A stretch of DNA of 64,000 nt from Closterium sp. NIES-65 (taxonomy: Eukaryota; Streptophyta; Zygnematophyceae; Desmidiales; Closteriaceae): the NCBI GenBank assembly GCA_948144175.1, contig CANXME010002125.1, positions 249,001-313,000 of the forward strand, read 5' to 3'. Below, in pieces: positions 42,001 through 51,000 of the stretch. Under the pieces are notes generated by a model. The model saw nothing but the letters and a program-made list of their open reading frames with translations, searched no databases and was not told the DNA's origin. Numbering within the stretch: position 1 is the first letter of the stretch; every line of letters starts with the position of its first letter. Made by a program: the position numbers and the translations under genes.

Positions 42001-45000
42001 GGAATGGGGAAGGGGAGGGGAGGGGAGGGGAGGAGAGGGGAGGGGACGTAAGGGAATGGGGAAGGGGAGGGGAGGGGAGGGGAGGAGAGGGGGAGGGAGG
42101 TAAGGAAATGGGGACGGGGAGGGGAGGGGAGGGGAGGGGATGGGGAAGGGGAGGGGAGGGGATGGGGAAGGGGAGGTAGGGCAGGAGCGGGGTCAGATGG
42201 GAAACGGAGCAGTGAAGGGAAGAGTAAGAAGAGTCGAGGAACACCACACCGAGCTGAACAGACAAGGAGAGAGCAGAGGAAGGGGGGGACGGGGATTGAG
42301 GGATGGGAAGCAAGGGATATAGGAGGGAGAGAATGAGAAGGGGTAGGTGGTAACACGGGGAGCAGTGAAGGGGACGGGAAAGTACCATGCTGAAGTGGGA
42401 CGGGGGGCGAGCGAGCGAGGGGCAGAGAAAGGAGAGGGGGCAGAGGGAGCAGGTGAGCAACAAAGAGTGGAGAGGAGAGAGAAACGGAGAGTAGGGGGTC
42501 ATCTCACAAGACAGGTCCAAAATGGGGTGACCCTACTCTGATTAGTGGGTACCTTGGCGAGTGTGTGCATGATAAATTTGTCCCTGTGATTGTCCACCAT
42601 CGCTCCATATGTGCCGATCCATGCCGTACCAAGCAGCCGCCCGGCATCAGACCTGGAAGATCGGCAGAAGAGGCAAGGCAGCAGGGGCAAAGAGAAGGGT
42701 ATATGTGCATGTGTGTGTGCACATCAACCTTAGTGAAGTGAGCACATCAACCTTAGTGAAGTGAGCACATCAACATTAGTGAAGTGAGCACATCAACCTT
42801 AGTGAAGTGAGAACATCAACCTTAGTGAAGTGAGCACATCAACCTTAGTGAAGTGAGCACATCAACCTTAGTGAAGTGAGCACATCAACATTAGTGAAGT
42901 GAGCACATCAACCTTAGTGAAGTGAGCACATCAACCTTAGTGAAGTGAGCACATCAACCTTAGTGAAGTGAGCACATCAACCTTAGTGAAGTGAGCACAT
43001 CAACCTTAGTGAAGTGAGCACCCCACGCATCAACCTACTTATGAAGAGCCCCGCCAGGCTGTCATGTCTTTTGAGACGTCTCAAAAGCCAGGCTGTCATG
43101 TCTCCGCATCACGCGCCCCTCGCATCACGCATCCCATGCTGGCATTCCATAAGTACCCCTCACATCCCACATGTACCCATCACATTCTACATGTACCCAT
43201 CACATTCCACATGTACCCATCACATCCCACATGTACCCATCACATTCCACATGTACCCATCACATTCCACATGTACCCATCACATTCCGCATGTACCCAT
43301 CACATTCCACATGTACCCATCACATTCCGCATGTACCCATCACATTCCACATGTACCCATCACATCCCACATGTACCCATCACATCCCACATGTACCCAT
43401 CACATTCCACATGTACCCATCACATTCCACATGTACCCATCACATTCCGCATGTACCCATCACATTCCACATGTACCCATCACATCCCACATGTACCCAT
43501 CACATCCCACATGTACCCATCACATTCCACATGTGCCCATCACATCCCACATGTACCCATCACATTCCACATCACATCAGAAGCTTTTGAGTCGACTCAA
43601 AAGTCATTCCACATGTATCCCTCACATTCTCAAAGTTATTTCGAGCGGTTCACCCCGAGATGGATATACATCGGAAGCTTATGCTGACTGATATTGAACA
43701 ACAACATTCCACTCACGCATCAATCTTACTGAGCACACAGGCGAGGCTGTTCATCACAAAAATCTCAACTAGCGTCTCGTCTCGACTCATGCCAATTTCC
43801 TGCACTCTCGCCGGCAGGCGTGCACGTCCCACCCACACACAACCACACACTCACGCATCAATCTTAGTGAGCACGTATGCGAGGTTGTTCATCATAAAGA
43901 GCTCTGCCAGTGACTTGCCTCGACTCATACTCATGTCTAGCACTCGCACACACACATACACACGAACACTCGACTCACACACACACACTCTCACACACCC
44001 ACACACTCACGCATCAATCTTAGTGAGCACGTATGCGAGGTTGTTCATCATAAAGAGCTCGGCCAGCGTTTCGTCTCGTAGCATCACCGCCCGCTGCCCG
44101 AGGTTCGTCTTTAGTGCGTCCACGATGCGGGCGGCGGCGAATGCCAGCCGGCCCTGCACACGTGGCGTCACGATACTGGCTGCTGAGTCGCTGGCGTTGC
44201 TGACCATATCCTCAAACACACACTCGAGTATTTGGAAGTAGGGCAGCTCGCTGCGTGTGCACATGAGGGTGCGGGAGGGTCGGGGAGGGGGGAGAGGACA
44301 GGGAATGGAGCATGAAAGGAGAACCGGACTGTGCAGAGCTCCTGGCGCTGCTAACCATACTCGAGTGCTAAAACACGCAGTCGAGTATTTGGAAGTAGGG
44401 CAGCAACCACATACTAACACAACCTCCACCACCCCATCCCCCTCCCCTTAACATCCCCTCCCATCCCCACCTGTTGCAGAGCAGAAGAAGGTAGTTGACC
44501 ACGTAGCTCGTGATTGGGTGGATGTCCCCTGTGGAGTGGGCGGCAGCAGCTGACGTGGACGTCATCGACGCCACCTCACTTGCTGAGTCATCGCCCTTGT
44601 GCATCATCCTGGCAGGTGGGGAGGGAATGGCGAGGAAGGAGGGACAGAGGGTGAGAGGGGGATGTTGGAGGAAGAAAATGGAGGAGGGAAGGGCGAGCGA
44701 CTTACTGAGTCGTCCCCATGTCCATCATTCTGTCAGGGTGGAAGGTGGGGGCAGGGCGAGGGAGGAGGAAGTGAGGGGAGGGTGGGGGGTGTCGCAGTGA
44801 GTGTCAATCATTCAAGTCATTTACTCCACCTCCACCTCCTGGCAGGCAGGGTAAGGGAGGGGAAGATATATATATTTTTGACTGGGCAACTTTCTACTAG
44901 CCCTCCCTTCTTCTCTTGTTGGATCCAACAAGGAATTTAGAAGAGACAGGGGTTCTAGAACCAGTACAAAAATAAATTAAAAATATAAAGAGTAAAATGT

Positions 45001-48000
45001 TAACCCCCTTCGTTTTCCACAAGCACCCCACTCCTCACTCACTTCTTCAGCCGACCCACCCCCCCAACCTCCCCCCTTTCATCCTTCATTCCACGCAAAC
45101 CAACCAAACCCAACCCTCCCTCCCCATCATTTCCCCCACCCACCCTCCACTCACTTCTTCAGCCGTCCCAGAAGCCCCCCTCCGCGCAGCTCACTCCGTC
45201 CAAACCCTCCTCTCCCACTCTCGCTGGCAGTGGGGCTGGCAAGAGCGGGATACCCCCCTCCTCCTCCCGGCCCGCCCTCCTCTGGCGTCGGCGGTGCCTT
45301 CACAGCCTCTTCAAACTTCTCAAACGTCGCCCTCGCTGCTTGCCCAAGGGTCTTGAGAAGGTGCTGGTACTCCCTCCGCATCATCTCGCCCTCAGGTCCT
45401 TTAAATAGCTCGTCCACCTGCAAGTTTCAGTGGGGAGATTGTGCAGGCAGAGAGGGGAAAGGGAAGGAATACAGGGGCGGATGGGTAGAGAAAGGGGAAG
45501 ACAGACAGACACAGAGGGGGATAGAGGGGCACAGATGAGCAAGGGGGGAACACATGTGCCTTCACGGCCTGGCTGCTCATGTTCAAACTTCTCAAACGTC
45601 GCTGTGGCTGCTTGCCCAAGGGTCTTGAGAAGGTGCTGGTACTCCCTCCGCATCATCTCGCCCTCAGGCCCCTTGAATAGCTCGTCAACCTGCGAGTGTC
45701 AGTGGGAGAGGGGTAAAGGTGGCAGGGGGGAGAGGAAGGAGAAACGAGGGGAAAGGGGGGGAAACAGGCGGAACGGGGGCAGACAGGGTGAGAGGAGGGA
45801 ACACAGGTGCCTTCACCGCCTCTTCAAACGTGTCAAACGTCGCTCTGGCCGCTTAGCCAAGGGTTTTCAGAAGGTGCTGGCACTCCCGCCCGCCGCATCA
45901 TCTCCCCTTCAGGCCCCTTGAATAGCTCGTCCACCTGCGAGTGTGACGTGAGTGGGGAGTATGTGAGGTGAGGGCAGAGCGGGAAAGATGAAGGAGCACA
46001 AGGGCAGATGGAAAGACAGAGGGAAAGAGGGGCAGGAGAGCGATAAGCCCGAGGGTCTTGAGAAGGTGCTGGCACTCCCGCCCGCCGCATCATCTCCCCC
46101 TCGGGCCCCCTTGAATAGCTCGTCCACCTGCGAGTGTTGCATTAGCGGGTGACAGGGAGTGCCATAGAGGGGGAGTGATAAGGAAGGAAGGAAGGAAGGA
46201 AGGAAGGAAGGAAGGAAGGAAGGAAGGAAGGAAGGAAGGAAGGAAGGAAGGAAGGAAGGAAGGAAGGAAGGAAGGAAGGAAGGAAGGAAGGAAGGAAGGA
46301 AGGAAGGAAGGAAGGAAGGAAGGAAGGAAGGAAGGACGGACGGACGGACGGACGGACGGACGGAAGGAAGGAAGGAAGGAAGGAAGGAAGGAAGGAAGGA
46401 AGGAAGGAAGGAAGGAAGGAAGGAAGGAAGGAAGGAAGGAAGGAAGGAAGGAAGGAAGGAAGGAAGGAAGGAAGGAAGGAAGGAAGGAAGGAAGGAAGGA
46501 AGGAAAGGGGGAAAGATGGGCGCCTTCGCAGTCTCCCCAGGCGTCTCAAACGTCGCCCTGGCTGCTTGTCCTCGGGTCTGTAGCCTTGGGATGGGACCAG
46601 AAGGGGCTGTTCTAGGGTCTTCATCTCCCCCCCGGGCCCCTTGAACAACCCCTTACGGTCCGGCGTTGTCTCGTAATCTCGAGGCAAGGAGTTGTTCTAC
46701 GGGTTGAGGAGCCGTTCGGACGGGCGTCTTCTTGATCTCGTGCGTGGAAGCAACATCATTGACTAGCGTTGACTTGACTACCATTGACTTGAGTCAGAAC
46801 AGCACATACCGTGCACTTGAGGTCGAGCGTCGTCTCGTACATATCCAGGAAGGAGAACAGTCGTTCAGGGGTCTTCTTGATCTCGCTCACGGCCTCGCCA
46901 AAGCCAGCGAGCAGTGGGGTGGTGGGGGAAGAGGGGCTGTGACCTGGAAAGGAGCACAGCCCCACTGAGGTCAGTATGTGTATGTGCTGCCTCACGTACC
47001 GTGCACTTGAGGTCGAGAGTCGTCTCGTACATGTCCAGGAACGAGAACAGCCGTTCAGGGGTCTTCTTGATCTCGCTCACGGCCTCGCCAAAGCCGGCGA
47101 GCAGCAGCATGGAGGAGCGCGAGAGGTCCACAAAGCACTGCTCGCCGTAGGGGCCCAGCCCGTCAAACACCTCGTCACACGCCTCCCTCTCCCCCGCCAC
47201 CAGAATCATCTGGCGTGGGGTTGTGGGGGGGGGGCGGGTACGAGGGAGGGTTGAGGGGGAAGAGGGGGGAAGGTGGGGAAGGGGAGGTCGAGCCCGTCAA
47301 ACACCTCGTCACACGCCTCCCTCTCCCCCGCCACCAGAATCATCTGGTAGGGGTGGGGGGTTCGGAGGGAGGTGGGGAGAGTGGGTCGGGGATGGGAGGG
47401 GGGAGGGGGAGTCAGAGGGAAGAGAAAGGGTGGTTGATTGAGAATTAGTTCCCCTCGCCGCATGGGCCCAGCCCGTCAAACACCTCGTCATACGCCTCCC
47501 TCTCCCCCACCACCAGAATCATCTGGCGTGAGGGGGGGTTGGGGGAGTGGTGTGGAAAGCAGAGGGAAGGGGTTGGGAAGAGGAGGAGGGGGGGGAGATC
47601 AAAGGGAAGTAAGAATATGCTCGCCGCACGGGTCGAGCCCGTCAAACACCTCGTCACACGCCTCCCTCTCCCCCGCCACCAGAATCATCGGGTGTAAGGG
47701 TGGGGGGGAGGGGGGGGGGTGGGGGCGGGGGCAGGAACGAGAGGGGAGAGAAGGGGAAGGGAGCAGGGAAGTGGGGAAGAGGGATTTGGAGAGGAAGAAG
47801 GACCTCCACTGTGCATATGTTCCCCCCCCCCTCACCACTCACCCCCAATGTGCATGTGTTTTCCCCACTGCCCCATCCGCTGCTCTCCCCTCTCGAATGG
47901 TCCTCTCGAATAATCCTCTTCTCGTTCCCTCTCCCTCCTCTCCTCCTCCGCTTCTTCCCTCTCTCACTCACCCCAATGTGCATGTGCTGTGCTCGCTCCA

Positions 48001-51000
48001 CCACCTCATCCAGTGCTCTCCCCTCTCCCCTCTCCCTCTCCTCTCCTCTCCTCTCCACTCCTCTCTGGCATCTCCCTCTCTCCCTCTCTCACTCACCCCA
48101 ATGTGCATGTGTTCACTCCACCGTCTCATCCGCTCCTCCAGCTGCGGCCACGGGGTGCTGTGAATCTCCGCCTTGGTCATCGACTGCACGCCCAGCCGCT
48201 GGAAGTTCCTCCTCAACGCTGCCTCTCTTTTCTCCCTGTTGGCAAGGCAGACATACGAAGGAACGAGGGGAGAGGGAATGGAGCTGTTATGGTGCTGTGG
48301 ATCTCCGCCTTGGTCATCGTCTGCACGCCCAGCCGCTGGAAGTTCCTCCTTAGTGCTACCTCCCGCTTCTCCCTGATTGCAGGACACACATACAAGGGAA
48401 CCGAGGGAAAAGGGGAGGATGCTCATATGCTGCTGAAGCTCTCAACTGAGGCTCTCCGCTGAGGCTCTCCGCCTTGGTCATTGTCTGCACGGCCCGCCAC
48501 TGGAAGTTCCTCCTCAATGCGGCCTCTCGTTGCTCCCTGTTTGGTTGGTTACGGACACGGGGACCCAGGGGGCAAGCAAAGGGGGGTGCATGGGGCCACG
48601 GGGTGCCGTGGATTTTGGCCTTGGTCATCGGCTGCATGGCCAGCTGCTAGGATTTCCTCCTCAATGCGGCCTCTCGTTGCTCCCTGTTGGTTTGCAGGTC
48701 ATGAAAACCAAAGGGGAAAGTTAGGGGGGCCTTTGGGGTGCAGTGGTGTGGATCCCCCCCTTTGGTTCTGTCCGCCATTAGGAAGCCAACAACCAACAGG
48801 CACAAAACCAACAGGCACAAAACCAACAGGCACACAACCAACAGGCACAAAACCAACAGGCACAAAACCAACAGGCACACAACCAACAGGCACACAACCA
48901 ACAGCCACACAACCAACAGCCACACAACCAACAGGCACACAACCAACAGCCACACAACCAACAGCCACACAACCACACAACCACTTCTATAGCTCTCCAG
49001 AGTTTTTCCACACCCCCTTCTCCGCCTCCACTCCCCATCCCTCTCCCTCCTCCCCCTTCCTTTCCCCCTCCTCTCGCCATCCTCTCCCTCCTCTCCCTCC
49101 TCGCCCCCTCCTCTCCCCGTCATCTCCCCATCCTCTCTCTCACTGTCCTCCCCTCCAAACACACACACCCAGAGCCTACTTGTAAGCGTGAGTGCAGTCG
49201 GTCGCACATCCATTCTCCACCAGCCGCCAAGCCATGGAGTGCATCCTTGGTTTCCCTCCCTCCCCAGCCAATACCCACCTGCTACCTCCACCACCTCACC
49301 CCTTCCACCGCTCCCAGCACCCCCACCCCCGTCCAATCCCTCCCCCCCCCAGCACACACACCCAGTGCCTACTTGTAAGCGCGAGTGCAGTCAAACGCAC
49401 ATCCGTTCTCCACCAGCCGCCGAGCCATGGCGTGTGTCCCCCTGTTGTTGCCTCTCCTCCCAACCAGCACCCACCTGCTACTTCCCACACCCCATCCTCG
49501 CCACCCTTCCCCACCCTTCCCCACCACCCCCACTCCCTTCAATCCCCCCGCACACACCCAGAGCCTACTTGTAAGCACGAGTGCAGTCGGTCGCGCAACT
49601 GTTCTCCACAAGCCGCCGAGCCATGGCGTGCAGCTTCGGCAGCGCAGCCTCGGCAATCATCTCAGGGGGCGTGATCTGGTCCGGCGACTCCTCCGACAGC
49701 ATCGCCTCCCGAAGCTCGTCCAGGTCCGGAAAGAGGCTGGAGGGGGAGGAGGGGAGAGGAGGGAGAGGGGGGGGGGGGGAGGGGAGGGGGTGGGTGTGAG
49801 GGGGAGTGGGTGGGTTGGGACGATTGGTGAGGGATTGATGGGGGATTGATGGGGGATTGGCGGCAAGGGAAGCACAGAGACGCAGAGGCCCATGGGATGT
49901 GCAGCCTCCCGTGCTATATGCCATGCCGACATCGACTGGAAGGTCTTCAAGCTGTCAAGGATAGAAAGCTAGACCTAACCTTGGAGACTTCTGAATCAAC
50001 CCAACCCAGCAGTCACCTTGTCTCGTTGTCTCCCGTCCTGTTTGCTAACATTGAGTACAAGGTACTCAAGCTGTCAAGGATAGAAAGCTAGCCCTAACCC
50101 AGGTGACTTTCGAATCGACTCAAGAAGTTACCTTGATTCATAGTCTCCCGTGCCATATGCCAGCATCGATAGGAAGCTCTGAAAGCTGCCAAGCGCACAA
50201 AGCTAGCCCTAACCTGCTGTTCCCCTTCCCCATCTGCTGTTCCCCTTCCCCATCTGCTGTTCCCATCCCACCATTTGCTGTTCCCGACCCCCATCTGCTG
50301 TTCGTTCCCCCAGCTGCTGTTCCCCCCCCCCCAGGTCTGCTGTTCCCCTCCCCCCATCTGCTGTCCCCTTTCCCCCATCTGCTGCCCACCTTCCCCCACC
50401 AGCTGTCCGCCTCCTTTCCTTGCTGTCCGCACTTATTCACCCCGCACCCCCCACACCTCCAGCCCGCCTTCCCCCTCTTGCTGTCCGCCACACCCTAGCC
50501 CCACCCACGCCCCACCCCTCTGCACACCTGCTATCTGCGAGCAGCCAGTGGAAGTCCGCCTTCAAATTCTCCATGGCCCGCGCGATCAGGTACCGCCCGG
50601 GCTCCCCCCATGCCACCCACCCCCAACCTGCTGTCCGCCATTCCTCACCCCACAACCCCCACCCCACCCCGCACTCCACCCCTCCGCACACCTGCTATCC
50701 GCGAGGAGCCAGTGGAAGTCCGCCTTGACACTCCTCATGGCCTGCACGATCAGGTACCGCACGACTATGAAGGCCCCCCTACCAACCCACCCCACCGCTG
50801 CCCACCGTTCGTCACCCCACAGCCCCCACCCCAATCCGCACTCCACCCCTCTGCACACCTGCTATCCGCGAGCAGCCCGTGGAAGTCCGCCTTGACATTC
50901 TCCATGGCCCTCATGATCAGGTACCGCCCGTTGCGCAGCTCCTCCTCAATGAACCGCACTGCACCGTTCAGCCGATCCACAGCGTCCAAATACGTGTAGT

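Noticed and set aside
40856-42520. 440-554 codon Pro/Ser/Leu-rich open frames over the GGGGA array
   Set aside because: They are translation artefacts of a purine array; the only real coding piece inside is EXO70 exon 11.
42719-43602. CRISPR-like regular repeats (23 bp and 20 bp)
   Set aside because: The units are contiguous with no unique spacers, and the context is a eukaryotic intron; they are minisatellites.
46142-46687. Phe-Leu-Pro-Ser or Lys-Glu-Gly-Arg repeat proteins
   Set aside because: They are produced by the GGAA tetramer array in an EXO70 intron.
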